A DNA stretch of 64,000 nt from Calliphora vicina (lineage: Eukaryota; Arthropoda; Insecta; Diptera; Calliphoridae): the NCBI RefSeq assembly GCF_958450345.1, contig NC_088784.1, forward strand, positions 67,915,747 to 67,979,746. Reading direction: 5' to 3'. Below the pieces are notes generated by a model. The model searched no databases and was not told the DNA's origin. It was given only the letters and a program-made list of their open reading frames with translations. Each line of letters starts with the position of its first letter. The first letter of the stretch is position 1. Below are positions 31,585 to 43,074 of the stretch, in pieces. Both the position numbers and the translations under genes were made by a program.

Positions 31585-32150
31585 CTGAAATTATGTTTCG
31601 GGATATCTAAAAATAGAAACTATTGTGTTTTGAAATAATAACTCAAATTTATTAAATTTATTCTCAGTCAGCAACATTCTCCAGGATTCGTAGAAAATAT
31701 GAACTTCCCAGAATAGGGTTTTGGAATTAAATAATTATGGCTGACTTCATAAACGCATTTTGCAAAGCAACACTACAATGCATGGTGTTCATAAACGCAA
31801 TAGATTTTGTTTTGGCAATGTCGCAAGTTCATTATTGTATGACAATGCTTGTCCAGCCGCAGCATCTGTCAAATTTGTGAACTGTTTTTATTTATGATTC
31901 TTTACAAAACATTTATGCGTTTATGAATGTCACAAATTATTGCTTTGCCTTGTAATTGCTTTGCATTACTGCGTTTATGAAGTCGGCCTATATTACAGGG
32001 TATCTAAATATAGAAAAAATTGTCCTTCAATTAATATTATTATTGCAAAAACCCAATTCTGCTTACTAAAATTATTTTCATTATAAACTATTTTTAAAAC
32101 TTCGTTGAAAATATAAACTTTCCCAGAACATTTCGAAATTAAATAATATT
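31585..32150 (+). repeat. Local direct duplication with a MITE at the junction
   Basis: 31600-31738 (GGATATCTAAAAATAGAAAC ... GAACTTCCCAGAATAGG ... GGAATTAAATAATTAT) is repeated in diverged form at 31995-32150 (GGTATCTAAATATAGAAAAA ... AACTTTCCCAGAACAT ... GAAATTAAATAATATT). Confidence 0.6.
31739..31988. mobile_element. PIF/Harbinger-like MITE (TAT duplication)
   Basis: Ends GGCTGACTTCATAAACGCA and inverted TGCGTTTATGAAGTCGGCC, 18 of 19 matching, flanked by TAT at 31736-31738 and 31989-31991. GC-rich GGC-starting TIRs with a 3-bp duplication suggest PIF/Harbinger. Inner arms repeat GCAAAGCAA. 250 bp, no ORF. Confidence 0.8.
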
Positions 32151-32385
32151 AAAATCATACAATCACAAACTGTGGAATTTTTCATTTGTTTTTGTAGTTA
32201 TTATTCCTGATAAAGAAAAACATATACACATTTATAAAGTACTGGTTGACTCCACCCCAATGGTAATTAAATAAAATATTTTTTAATAACGGACATTTGA
32301 TGTAGTTTTACTGGATATATTAGCTATATGCGTTTGTCATCGTTGTAATGCTATTATCCTACGATAACGTAAAATTTATTTTACA

Positions 32386-32726
32386 TTCTTCTACTCAATC
32401 ATCAATTTCAAAACGTTTGCGAGCAGCAGGATTCATCCAAAAGCTGGGAAATTGGTTACCATACGAATGACGATTTTGCATGTGCGAAATGATGCTTGAA
32501 CGTTATAAAAGAAAATCATTTTTGCACCGAATCATTACTTGCGATGAAAAATGGATCTATTACTATAAACCGAATAGATCGTATATAAAGCCCGGACAGC
32601 CAGTCGAATCGACAGCAAAGCCAAATATCCATGGCGCTAATGTAATGCTCTGTATTTGTTCTATCTGAAATATGGCAAGACCATCACAGGGAACTTGTAT
32701 CGAACGCAACTGATCCAAACCAATTT
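32386..32726 (+). pseudogene. mariner transposase relic 2
   Basis: Reads STQSSISKRLRAAGFIQKLG and NWLPYE, then after a stop CEMMLERYKRKSFLHRIITC, DEKWIYYYKP (first Asp), IKPGQPVESTAKPNIHGANV and MLCIC. An internal deletion then jumps to ARPSQGTCIERN-like remnants of the ITGNLYRTQL block. The catalytic core after the first Asp is lost. Same lineage as relics at 16.3 and 56.0 kb. It abuts family E sequence at 32726. Confidence 0.88.
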
Positions 32727-33165
32727 TAAAATTGGCCAAGTTTGGATAGGTTTGGCGGGGACTATGTCCACTTAAGTAAGCTAAATTTTACTTTAGGCGC
32801 ATTTGCTTAAGGTTGACTTTCCTTATATAAATAATATGTGGTCCCGAAGAAAATGTTTGTCGATAAAAGAAAAAAATATAGGGACTTTTTTTGGTAAAAA
32901 ACGTCAAAAATACGGCTCCTTTTACATGTTTCAACTTTCGATGCGTGTATTTTTTATAGGGACGAGATAACTGTTAGCAAGTTAATTTTATTTTATTGAG
33001 AATTCCTTGGCAAATATACCTGATATTTTAGACAAAAAATTCGACCCTTCGTAGGCCCGCCAATCAAAAAATGAAAATAAAGATCGAACAAAGTTCAACT
33101 AAAAGAGATAACCTACACATGTAAGCGTATTTTTTGTAGATCTTCTCAAGCACTATTTATTATAC
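32727..33165 (-). repeat. Dispersed repeat family E, fragment (inverted)
   Basis: GGCCAAGTTTGGATAGGTTT, ATATAGGGACTTTTTTTGG, ATAGGGACGAGATAACTGTT and AAAGAGATAACCTACAC match the complement of 20500-20910. Confidence 0.7.
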
Positions 33166-33241
33166 CCTTCACCTACGTGAGAAGGGTATATATAAGTTTG
33201 TAATTTCCACCATATAATTTTCCGAGCCTATAAAGTCCTTA
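33166..33241 (-). repeat. Terminal-hairpin family B, opposite-end fragment
   Basis: TATACCCTTCACCTACGTG plus AGAAGGGTATAT is the non-hairpin terminus also seen, inverted, at 63.0 kb, followed by AATTTTCCGAGCCTATAAAG. Confidence 0.75.
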
Positions 33242-33243
33242 TA

Positions 33244-34088
33244 CAGTGGTGCATATTCCTATAAACGCACACTACTTTTTTAAAATGATTGTAAAAATTA
33301 AACATGAACATATTTAGGGAGCTACAAATTTGTTTATTAAATTAGTTAAGACTTCATTTAAAATATTATTTACAAAACAAATTTGTACTTTATTTATTTT
33401 TTTTTACTTAAATTTCGAGATTAACAGCCATTTTTAAGGGTATTTTCCTATAAAAGCACTTTAATTTATGGGACACTGTAGCATTATTAATAATGTGTGA
33501 ATGATCCTTTGTTATGGATTGTTTCAAAAATACGGTCTGGCATTGATTCCACTAATTTTTTAAGCAGATCAATTTCCTCCCAGACTTGTTTAATTCTTAG
33601 TTTCAGCTCTGTCACAGTCGTTATGCTTTCATTCTGGGCATTATTTACATAAACTTTACGGGCCATGTATTCTCACAAGTTCTCCATTGGGTTTCAGTCC
33701 GGACTACAAGCCGGCCAGTCCAACAGAGGAATGCTATGTTCATTAAACCAAGATTTCGATTGCTTAGAAACATGAATTGCAGCATTATCTTGTTGGAATA
33801 TGCAATCTTCATCCATTTTTTCATCCATAAATGAGAGAAGAGCATCTTCCAACAGTTCGTTATTAATCGCACTATTCATTTTTGTCGGAACAAAACATAC
33901 TTTCGAAACGCTGCCCAAACCATAACACTGCCACCGCCGAAATTACGTTTTGACATCCGAACATCGTTTGATCTCAAATCGTGCCAATAGTATGAGTCAG
34001 GACCGTCTAAATTAAATTTTTTTTTGTCAGAGAAAATTAATATTTTCCACTCATCTGTCCATTTCATATATTTTCTTGCGAATTTTAG
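33244..34088 (-). pseudogene. Tc1-like (DD34E) transposase relic with one TIR
   Basis: Begins at a TA (33242-33243) with CAGTGGTGCATATTCCTAT, a Tc1-type terminus. The minus strand reads RLKFARKYMKWTDEWKIL then IFSDKKKFNLDGPDSYYWHD (first Asp), FGGGSVMVWAAF, CIFQQDNAAIHVSKQSKSW (second Asp), LLDWPACSPD.NPMENL (Glu) and RIKQVWEEIDLLKKLVESMP. Thirty-four residues separate the last two acidic residues (DD34E). A TGA replaces Trp/Leu codons around NPMENL and one frameshift follows VWAAF. The N-terminal DNA-binding part is cut off at 34088 by foldback D. Confidence 0.9.
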
Positions 34089-35118
34089 ACGTATATGGAA
34101 TATTCTCGAGCTCTACATAAAACCTCGTCGTAGATAGCAATTATCTCTTATAGCTTAGGAGATATTCGCATTTGAAAATTAAATTTTCAACATTTTTACC
34201 CACCCTACTCCAGTTTTTTGATGACCGCGGTTCCAAAAATTTCCCGATTTTCTCCACTTTTCTTTTATAGCTTCAACAACAAATGTATATATCAACGAAA
34301 GAAAGAATTGTTTAAAAATCATGACTGGGTCCAAAGTTACATGCATTTGAATTTAAAAAAATTTAAAAAAGGCGATTTTTTGCTATTTTTTTGGGAAAAA
34401 AGTACTTTTATTCTTTTTAAGTTATCTAAAAAATTTCTAAGAGGATGTATAATTAATTTGTACTTTTTGAAAAACTAACTTTACATAAAATATTTTAAAT
34501 GAGAAAAAAATTGATAATTTTTGATAACGAGGGGACCAGGTCCATTCAAAAAACGCCTATTTTTTATGTAAAATTCAACTTTAGGGCAAAAATTTTCAAA
34601 TCGCATAGTCGACATCAAAATATAGAAACCTATTTTAGATGGCCCAATATGTTCTTAATTATTTTGTAAAGGGTTTCGATAACCCCGCCTCTGGTAAGGA
34701 TATTATAGCCAAAAAAGGAAAAAATCCCATTTGGGATTTTTCAATACTTTTTTGGGAATTGCCGGATTCCTGATTATAAATTTCAAAATTTGTTTTTATT
34801 TTTCCATTTTCAATAAAAAAATCTATATAAAGGTAAAATTTCATTAAAATCTATTCATAAATAAAAATTTTATTTCAATTTGAAATATTTGTATAGTCGC
34901 AAAAATTAAATTAAAAAAATTTTTTGTCATATTTTTCGAAAAAGTATTCCATGATTTTTTTAATTGACAAAAGTTATATATATTATTGAAAAATAGACAA
35001 AATTCCCTAACCACTGATATATAACATGTCTACCTTATGGTTTTTACGTGGCAAATTAATTAGGGAAAACTTAACAACTCGCTGAGAATTTACCTAACAC
35101 TGTTATTTACATTCATAA

Positions 35119-35890
35119 CAAGTAAGAAAGTATGGTCGGTCAAGCCCGACCATATAATACCCTACACCGCGTAAATGAGTAAAAATATTTTTCTTTTAAA
35201 ATATCAATAATTTATATTTTCAAGTGATTTTCGGAAGTGGGCCTTATATGGGAGCTATGACCAATTATGGACCGATCACCATAAAATTAGGTCGTGTGAT
35301 TTATGTCTATATTAAAGTTAACAATGTTGACTTTTGTGTGTATACCAACATTTTTAAGCGATTTATGCACGTTAAAGTGATTTTCGGAAGCGGTCTATAT
35401 GGGAGCTATGACTAATTATGGACCGATCGTAACAAAATTTGGTGACATGAATTTTGTATATATAAAACTTATTTGGAGCGAAATTTGTGTAGAAACATAG
35501 ATAAATTAAACATTTATGACCGATAAAGTCCAATTTCGAGGGGACATTTGTATGGGGGCTAGGTGAAATAATGGACCGATTTCAGCCAGTTTCAATAGGC
35601 TTGGTCTCTGGGCCGAAAAAGTAATATGTACCAAATTTAATCGAAATATCTTCAAAATTGCGACCTGTACTCTGCGCACAAGGTTTACATGGACAGCCAG
35701 CCAGCCAGCCAGCCAGCCAACCAGACGGACGGACGGACGGACGGACGGACATCGTTTAATCGACTCAGAAAGTGATTCTAAGTCGATCGGTATACTTTAA
35801 GGTGGGTGTTAGACTAATATTTTTGGGCGTTACAAACATCTGCACAAACGCATAATACCCTCCCCACTATGGTGGTGTAGGGTATAAAAA
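35119..35890 (+). repeat. Terminal-hairpin family A, full-length copy A3
   Basis: Starts CAAGTAAGAAAGTATGGTCG; the hairpin TATGGTCGG/CCGACCATA follows with a short loop, then TAATACCCTACACC. It ends CCCCACTATGGTGGTGTAGG plus GTATAAAAA. The body has duplicated GGAAGTGGGCCTTATATGGG/GGAAGCGGTCTATATGGG segments and a (CAGC)n(GACG)n microsatellite. It has no coding capacity. It sits in the loop of foldback D. Confidence 0.9.
35694..35750 (+). repeat. (CAGC)n(GACG)n microsatellite
   Basis: About six CAGC/CCAG tetramers followed by about seven GACG tetramers, internal to family A; the sister copy at 40.6 kb has only one or two of each, so the run expanded here. Confidence 0.95.
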
Positions 35891-36797
35891 TGTTGTTATG
35901 TAGGAAACATGCTTTTTTATGAATTTCTATGTTAGGTAAATTATCTGCGAGTTGTTAAGTTTACCCTAATTAATTTGCTACGTAAAAAACTTAAGGTAGA
36001 CATGTTATATATCAATGGATAGAGGATTTTGTCTACTTTCCAATAATGTATATAAGTTTTGACAATTAACAAATTCATGGAATACTTTTTTGAAAAATAT
36101 GACAAAAAATGTTTTTTAATGAGTTTTGGCATAGATACAAATTTTTCAAATTGAAATAAAATTTTTATTTATGAATATTTTTTAATGAAATTTTACCTTT
36201 ATATAGATTTTTTTATTGAAAATGGAAAAATAAAAACAAATTATTGAAAAATTTATGTAAAGTTAGCTTTTCAAAAAGTACAAATTAATTATACATACTC
36301 TTAGAAATTTTTTAGATAACTTAAATAGAATAAAAGTACTTTTTTCCCAAAAAAATAGCAAAAAATCGCCTTTTTTAATTTTTTTAAATTCAAATGCATG
36401 TAACTTTGGACCCAGTCATGATTTTTAAACAATTCTTTCTTTATTTGATATATACATTTGTTTTTGAACCTATAAAAGAAAAATGGAGAAAATGGAGTAG
36501 GGTGGGTAAAAATGTTGAAAATTTAATTTTCAAATGCGAATATCTCCTAAGCTATAAGAGATAATTGAGAGCTCGACGAGAAGATTCCATATACGTAATT
36601 TTTTTGAAATCGGAACACAAACGAAGAAATAGGATCATTTTTAAAATTGAACATACCCGAGGTGTCCTACTTTGGGGACCCCTGGCCCCGATCCTGGTGG
36701 GTTCATGAGGTCCAAATTCAAAACTTAAACTCGAAAACACTTCCTCTTTGCGCATGTGAAATTTGATTCAAATCGGACTAAGCGTTTAGAAGTTAAC

Positions 36798-37499
36798 ACT
36801 GTGCAGTGTATATTGCGGAGTCGATTAAGCCATGTCCGTCTGTCCGTCTGTTTGTTGAAATCAATTTTCTGAAGACCCCAGATATCTTCGGGATCCAAAT
36901 CTTCAGACATGCTTCCAAGAAGTTTCCTATTTAAAATCAGCAAAATCGGTCCACAAATGGCTGAGATATAAGGAAAAAACCAGGACCTCGATTTTTGACC
37001 TATTTTTTACCTATATCTGGATTACTAAGTCATTAATATAGACAATATGGATATCTTAATGATAGATATTTCAAAGACCTTTGCAACGACGTATATAAGA
37101 CCATAGTAAGTTGGACATGCAATGGGTCAAAATCGGAAAAAATATTTTTTAACCCGAAATTTTTTTTCACGATAGATATTTCAAAGACCTTTGCAACGAC
37201 GTATATAAGAACATAGTAAATTGGACCTACAATGGGTCAAAATCGGAAACAAAATTTTTTAACCCGAAATTTTTTTTCACAAAAAAAAAATTTTAAAACA
37301 AAATATTTTTTTTTCAAATTTAAAAAAAAAAAATAATTTTAAAATAACAATTAAAAGAAAATGTTTCCAAAAAATGAAAAAAAAAACTTTGGAAAAAAAA
37401 TTTTGTCTACCAAAAAATATTTAAAATTTGTATTTTGAAGTACAATTTGGTGAAGGGTATATAAGATTCGGCACAGCCGAATATAGCTCTCTTACTTGT
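36798..37499 (+). repeat. Terminal-hairpin family B, copy B2
   Basis: Starts abruptly after foldback D with GGAGTCGATTAAGCC and GTCCGTCTGTCCGTCTG; ends GGTGAAGGGTATATAAGATTC, hairpin GATTCGGC/GCCGAAT, CTCTTACTTG. It contains a 110-bp tandem duplication (GATAGATATTTCAAAGACC at 37061 and 37171). Confidence 0.88.
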
Positions 37500-38256
37500 T
37501 GTGTACTGCATTTGTCTCTAAGAAATCCAAAAGGGTGAATTGACTCTCTGCTTAGGACAATTAATAACTAGTCACTTAGCTAGTTATGTAACTAGTTGTC
37601 ACCCTAAATGATAGGTAAAATCACTAGTTCAGTAAAGTCTCCTAGAACTGGTGTGGAGCGGTAACTGTGTACTGAGATATGAGGAAAAAACCAGGACAAC
37701 CTCGATTTTTTACCTATTTTTGACCTATATCTGGATTACTAAGTCATTAATATAGGCAATATGGCTATCTAATGGCAGATATTTCAAAGACCTTTACAAG
37801 TTGGACCTACAATGGGTCAAAATCGGAAAAAATATTTTTTAACCCGAAATTTTTTTAACCAAAAAAAAATTGAAAAACTAAAAATTTGTTTCGAAAATGT
37901 TAAAAAAAATTTTTTTTTTAAATTTAAAATTAAAAAAAAAATAATTTTAAAATAACAATTCAAAAAATTTTTTTTTCCAAAAAATGGAAATCACAGCTTT
38001 GGAAAAAAATTAATTTTGTTCACCTAAAAATATTTAAAATTTGTATTTTGAAGTATAATTTGGTGAAGGGTATATAGGATTCGGCACAGCCGAGGGTCAA
38101 TTGACTCTCTGCTTAGGACAATTAATAACTAGTCACGTAGCTAGTTATGTAACTAGTTGTCACCCTAAATGATAGATAAAATCACTAGTTCAGGACAGTC
38201 TCCTAGAACTGCTGTGGAAATGACTATCAGGAGCGGTAGTAACTGTGTATGTGAAG
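36961..38256 (+). repeat. Tandem duplication of a family B plus family F segment
   Basis: Unit 1 runs from TGAGATATAAGGAAAAAACC (36961) to about 37673 and unit 2 from TGAGATATGAGGAAAAAACC (37674) to 38256. Each is family B sequence followed by the ~140-bp segment GACTCTCTGCTTAGGACAAT ... GTCACCCTAAATGATAG (37541-37618 and 38100-38178). Unit 2 has lost one of the internal 110-bp repeats, and its hairpin is cut at GGCACAGCCGA. Confidence 0.85.
37676..38093 (+). repeat. Terminal-hairpin family B, copy B3 (truncated)
   Basis: Second family B copy of the tandem duplication. It ends inside the terminal hairpin (GGCACAGCCGA, then family F sequence), so the CTTACTTG tail is missing. Confidence 0.85.
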
Positions 38257-38259
38257 TTA

Positions 38260-39818
38260 AAAAATCTTTCGATAATGAAATCTCTTTAGAATGTATAACG
38301 TTACCAAATTTGCCCGTTTTTACCCCTAACCATTCCAATTGCTAAAAATCCCTTTTTAGTGGATCTATGCGCGGATAGGGTAACCAACAGTCGAAATTTC
38401 ATGTCTCTAGCTTTAAGCATTTGGTTATTTGCTTACGTTACTCTTTTATATATGTACATTGTACATATATATGTAGATTATTAATATGTAGATTATTAAA
38501 TTAATATTTGTTGAAGCTGCATTTATCGAAAACTTTTTTAATTTTCAATATTACTGTTCCTCGAAATGGCATTAATTAAAACGTTTGACTTATTTCTCAT
38601 GTGCAGTAATACAAATAAAAAATGTTTGTTTCATTTTTATTACGTTTTAGTACACTTTTTACACGAATCAAATGATTGAGTTGAAAGAGTATATGATAAA
38701 AATCAAATATTTGATTAGTCATTAAAATTACTAAATTAAACCTGAAAAAAATGGTATCGGAAAATAACTTTTACAAATCAGAATTTATACAAACAAATTT
38801 AAGCCAGTATTATGTCATAATTTCCTTAGAAGTTTTAATTTTAAGCATCCTAATAATTATTTAAAAAGTAATTCAAGATATTCGAATTCCGTTTCAAGGA
38901 TTCTCCAAAATTTGTTATTTTTCTCATATCTATAATAGAATGGCTCATGGATTGATAAGACTGTATCCTAAATCCTCGGCTCCACTAACTTGATATTATA
39001 GTTCAACTGTGAATATTTGCGACAAATCAGATAGTTTAGACGACGAAAGAGAATAAAAGAGATTCTTTTGAGTTTTTTGAAAATACCATCGCATTTATGA
39101 ATCATAGGAAAGTTTAAATAGTAATAGTTTTGCATTATAAAATTACACAAAGCTGTAACTCCATGTCTATACTTTGTGTCACGATATACTTCAAAATGAC
39201 TGTCACTAGAAAAAAATTATTAGGTAATTTTTTGTCAAAGCTTCAGCTCAGACAACATTAAATACGGTGATAAATATCTGACAAGTTTAGACATGGGATA
39301 AGAAAGATGTTTAAGTGTAGACACAAAACAAATCAAACTTTTATTTTTAGTTATAACAACATAAACAACATTTTTTTTCAGGATTTCCTACTACTTATTT
39401 ATGTAGTAATAATATTGATTTTCTCATTATGTATTGTGCTTTTAACAGGAAATATTCCACAATACAAATGTTCACTTTTTTATCAAGTCTTTTTTTAAAT
39501 CATTGCATTGACATCGTACTTGATTTCCTCGTAGTTAAGTTTAACTTTATATTAAAGCAGAAATCTGTTTTGACACATTGACAACTGATATGTACGAAGT
39601 TGAAATGATGGAGATGAAGGCATAATTGATAATAAAATGTGACTGACATTAAGTTGTACTTATTCAAACATAGATACTATTTTTCAACAGTAAGTTTACA
39701 ATACCCAAACAATTGATGAAGTAAAATGTATAGAGGAAAAATCCAAAAACAAATATTGGCAAGTATCTTTTTATAAAATACTCTTATAATAATGATATTT
39801 TTAAAAACTAAAGTTTGA
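38260..39818. other. Unique AT-rich spacer
   Basis: No element or convincing frame. Contains a TACATTGTACATATATATG palindromic stretch near 38450. Confidence 0.4.
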
Positions 39819-40330
39819 AAGAATTAATTGTTAATCCAATTTTCAAAATCAAATTAAATATATTCTCCTAACAATTCTATGAAATCATTCAGCATGAATT
39901 ACTTCATTGTCTTAATTCCTAAGTACTCCAAACTAATTAAATTCATTCTTTTAAGAATTCATTCTTTATGGAATTATTTCCTTATTGAATCATTCAAGTT
40001 TTCTTTAATTCAAATCTATTACAAAATAGCTTAATAAAATGTATTAAATGATTAAATTTTTCTTCAATTACAAATAAGATTTAGAAAATGTTTTCAATTA
40101 ATTTTGTATTCGATTAAAATTAAAAAAATATTCAGTCATTCAAAGGATGAATTAATTCATAATTCCATTATGAAAGAATTCTATTTAAATAAAAACCTTT
40201 GAATGAGCTAATGAATTAGATTTTGAGAATGTATTTTTGGTATGAATAGTTGACAGTTTTTAATTCTGTATTAAGATTTTAGTGAATTAAGCTCTAATTG
40301 AATTCATTAATTCGAAACTCTGATTTAAAA
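39819..40330 (+). repeat. Repeat homologous to the interior of the hAT element at 50.8 kb
   Basis: Colinear with 51142-51675: shared AATCCAATTTTCAAAATCAA/AATTCCATTTTTGAGATCAA, AAATGTATTAAATGATTAAA/AAATGTATTGAATGATTAAA, and GTGAATTAAGCTCTAATT/ATGAATTAAGCTCAAATT. No termini were found here, so it is an older or end-deleted relative. Confidence 0.7.
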
Positions 40331-40491
40331 TAATACATATTTAAATGTATTGTTCATATCACTGAGTGAATAAACTATTGTAATTATCCACAAAAATTAA
40401 AATATTTATATTCTTGATTGATTAGTTATCAAATCTTCAACAATTTATGTAAAAGTCAAAATACTTTATATCGAGCATCAGATTTAAAATT

Positions 40492-41217
40492 TGTATACCC
40501 TACACCACCATAGTGGGGAGGGTATTATGCGTTTGTGCAGATGTTTGTAACGCCCAATATTAGTCTAACACCCACCTTAAGGTATACCGATCGACTTAGA
40601 ATCACTTTCTGAGTCGATTAAACGATGTCCGTCCGTCTGGTTGGCTGTCCATGTAAACCTTGTGCGCAGAGTACAGGTCGCAATTTTGAAGGTACATATT
40701 TCGATCAAATTTGGTACATATTATTTTTTCGGCTCAAGAACCAAGCCTATTGAAACTGGCTGAAATCGGTCCATAATTTCACCTAGCCCCCATACAAATG
40801 TCCTTCCGAAATTGGACATTATCGGTCATAAATGTTTAATTTATATATGTATCTCCACAAATTCCGCTCCAAATAAGTTTCATATATACAAAATTCATGT
40901 CACCAAATTTTGTTACGATCGGCCCATAATTAGTCATAGCTCCCATATAGACCCGCTTCCGAAAATCACTTTAACGTGCATAAATCGCTTTAAAATGTTG
41001 GTATACTCACAAAATTCAACATAGTAAACTTTCATAGGGACATAAATCACACGACCTAATTCCATGGTGATCGGATCGGAGCCCCCATATAAGGCCCACT
41101 TCCAAAATTCACTCAAAAATATAAATTATTGAAATTTTAAAAGAAAAATGTTTTTGCTCGTTTACTTAGTATAGGGTATAATATGGTCGGGCTTGACCGA
41201 CCATACTTTCTTGCTTG
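40492..41217 (-). repeat. Terminal-hairpin family A, full-length copy A4
   Basis: Inverted relative to A3: begins TATACCCTACACCACCATAG and ends TAGGGTATAATATGGTCGG, loop GCTTGA, CCGACCATACTTTC, TTGCTTG. Same body phrases (CCATAATTAGTCATAGCTCC, CGGTCCATAATTTCACC). Non-coding. Confidence 0.92.
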
Positions 41218-42013
41218 TTTTATTTTCCCTATTACCGTAGTCTTGTGTTGAAATCGTCTATAATAATACTGTTAATATAAGATTTTTTTAAAGAATTTAC
41301 TGTTATACGGAAGAAATTACATTCCTCTTAAGCTCCAATATTTAATTTTGATCCGATACGAAGAATATGTGGCCAATTCAACTGATTTTACGACTGATAC
41401 AATACCATTAAAAGGAAAATTTTAAATTTTGTTTCAAAAAAGCACTGGAAATTATTCCTTATACTTTAATTCATTATTTTACCAATTCTGTAAGTTTAAG
41501 AGGAAAAAAACATGAATTCTAAACGTGGATTAGAAATATTTTATTATGGAAATAATTCGGTAGCTCGTGAATGATTAGAAATATTTTAGTGAAATTTTCA
41601 CAATCAGAGATGTGTTTTTTTTTAGTTGATTTGTGTTTACATGGGTTCGTAGTTGAAATGGGGGCTAGTGGGCACCCCACCAAATTTGATCATATCAGGG
41701 CAACAAAATTAAAAGAAAAAATTTTTTATAAATGACACGGATGGGCGTTAAAAATTTTCAAAATGCAATATTTGTATGCAATTTTTAAAAATTTTGCTAA
41801 ATTTTAAAATTGTTTTCTTAATTTTTCGTGATAGGAGAAAATTTGTTACAGATACAATTTATATTATGAAAAAAATCTCCAAGCACAGATAAAAGTTTAA
41901 TTTTGCTTAATGCCTACAGCATTTGTAGGCATTTTTAAATAATTTAAGAACTTCAAACTTTATAAACCAAAATATACTTTTATAACCTCAAAAAATATCC
42001 TTAAATATTTCAT
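41218..42013. other. AT-rich spacer
   Basis: Nothing recognised. Confidence 0.4.
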
Positions 42014-42016
42014 ATT

Positions 42017-42597
42017 AAGGGTCCTCATGTAAACGCTTAAATGTCTCGCAAACTGTGCAATCTGTGCATTTTTACACTCTCTCAAATGAACTGTCAAAAA
42101 ATGTATGGAAATTCGTTTGCACAACTCCGATAAGTTTGCGCGACAATTTAGACTCGCAAACTTGAATTTATTGTGCATTTGATGAATCAGCTGCTTTTGT
42201 TTACTTTTATTTATAAGAAATAAAAATCAAATAAAATATAAAAATTTTTTTGCATGTGAAAATTGTGTAACTTTGGAACAGAATGGAACAGAATTGGATT
42301 AAATGGCATTGTGTATGAAAAAATTAACCAACAGCTGGAACATAAACAGAATCTGCCACATTATGTATACCATCATTTGTTCCAAAGATTTAACTTTCAT
42401 TCAACATTTTTAAAATTTAAATTTATACAATTTGAAAAAAAATGTTGTTGAATTTATTTTTATTTGACATTTTTCAAATACATATAAATTTTCTGTATAA
42501 ACTTGCACAAAATTGTAAAGGTGGGTTCATGAAACACATCGCGCAAATTTGCACACTTGCACAAATGGGAAACTTAAGCGTTTAAATTAGTACCCTT
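42017..42597. mobile_element. 581-bp TIR element (ATT duplication)
   Basis: Ends AAGGGTCCTCATGTAAACGC plus TTAA, mirrored at the right as TTAAGCG plus TTTAAATTAGTACCCTT; flanked by ATT on both sides (42014-42016, 42598-42600). Inner segments carry TTTGCACA/TGTGCAAA-type inverted words. No transposase. Confidence 0.75.
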
Positions 42598-42599
42598 AT

Positions 42600-43070
42600 T
42601 ATATTCAAAATATGAAATTCTATGCGGGGGGTTCTGCATAAAATTTTTTTTTTTTGAAAAATATCAAATTTTTTATTTCATATAAATTGATAGTAAATTT
42701 TTTTAATTTATTTGTAATATATATTCAAAGAATATCACTGAATACTAAAATTTTAGACAATTGACAAATTGGAATGCATTTTCTACCCTGCTAAGGGCGT
42801 CATCAACAATCTTTAACTTAATATTATTAGGAATTAGAATATGGAGGAACAAAAATCGCACAGGCTGTAATTTTAATATTTTTTTTAATTTTCAACTTTT
42901 TAACGCAATTAACGTGAACAGTTTTAGTATGCATAAATTTTCCAAATTTTTTAATATTTATCTTATATATATTAGGGCGTATAAGGATTATTAATTGAAA
43001 TACAACAATTATACGTCCTGTGTGACAATTTAAATTTTTATCAAGTCAACAATTTAAAGACTTCGGCCCA
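42600..43070. other. AT-rich spacer
   Basis: Nothing recognised. Confidence 0.4.
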
Positions 43071-43074
43071 TAAT

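Larger units (their letters stand above)
34089..36797. mobile_element. Foldback family D, ~2.7 kb inverted repeat with nested insertion
   Basis: The left arm 34089-35115 is complementary to the right arm 35928-36600. Paired landmarks are GTATATGGAATATTCTCGAG/CTCG...TTCCATATAC, CTTATAGCTTAGGAGATATT, CATGACTGGGTCCAAAGTTA, TCTATATAAAGGTAAAATTT and AACTTAACAACTCGC. The right arm lacks about 290 bp present at 34500-34790. The right terminus ends CACTGTGCAGTG at 36797, and the left terminus is missing. A family A element occupies the loop. Related pieces lie at 9.1, 50.0 and 52.1 kb. The three ORFs of more than 60 codons in the arms are artefacts. Confidence 0.85.

Noticed and set aside
35694..35750. 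Tetranucleotide run as a gene-regulatory element
   Set aside because: It is an expanded microsatellite inside a dispersed repeat, short in the sister copy.
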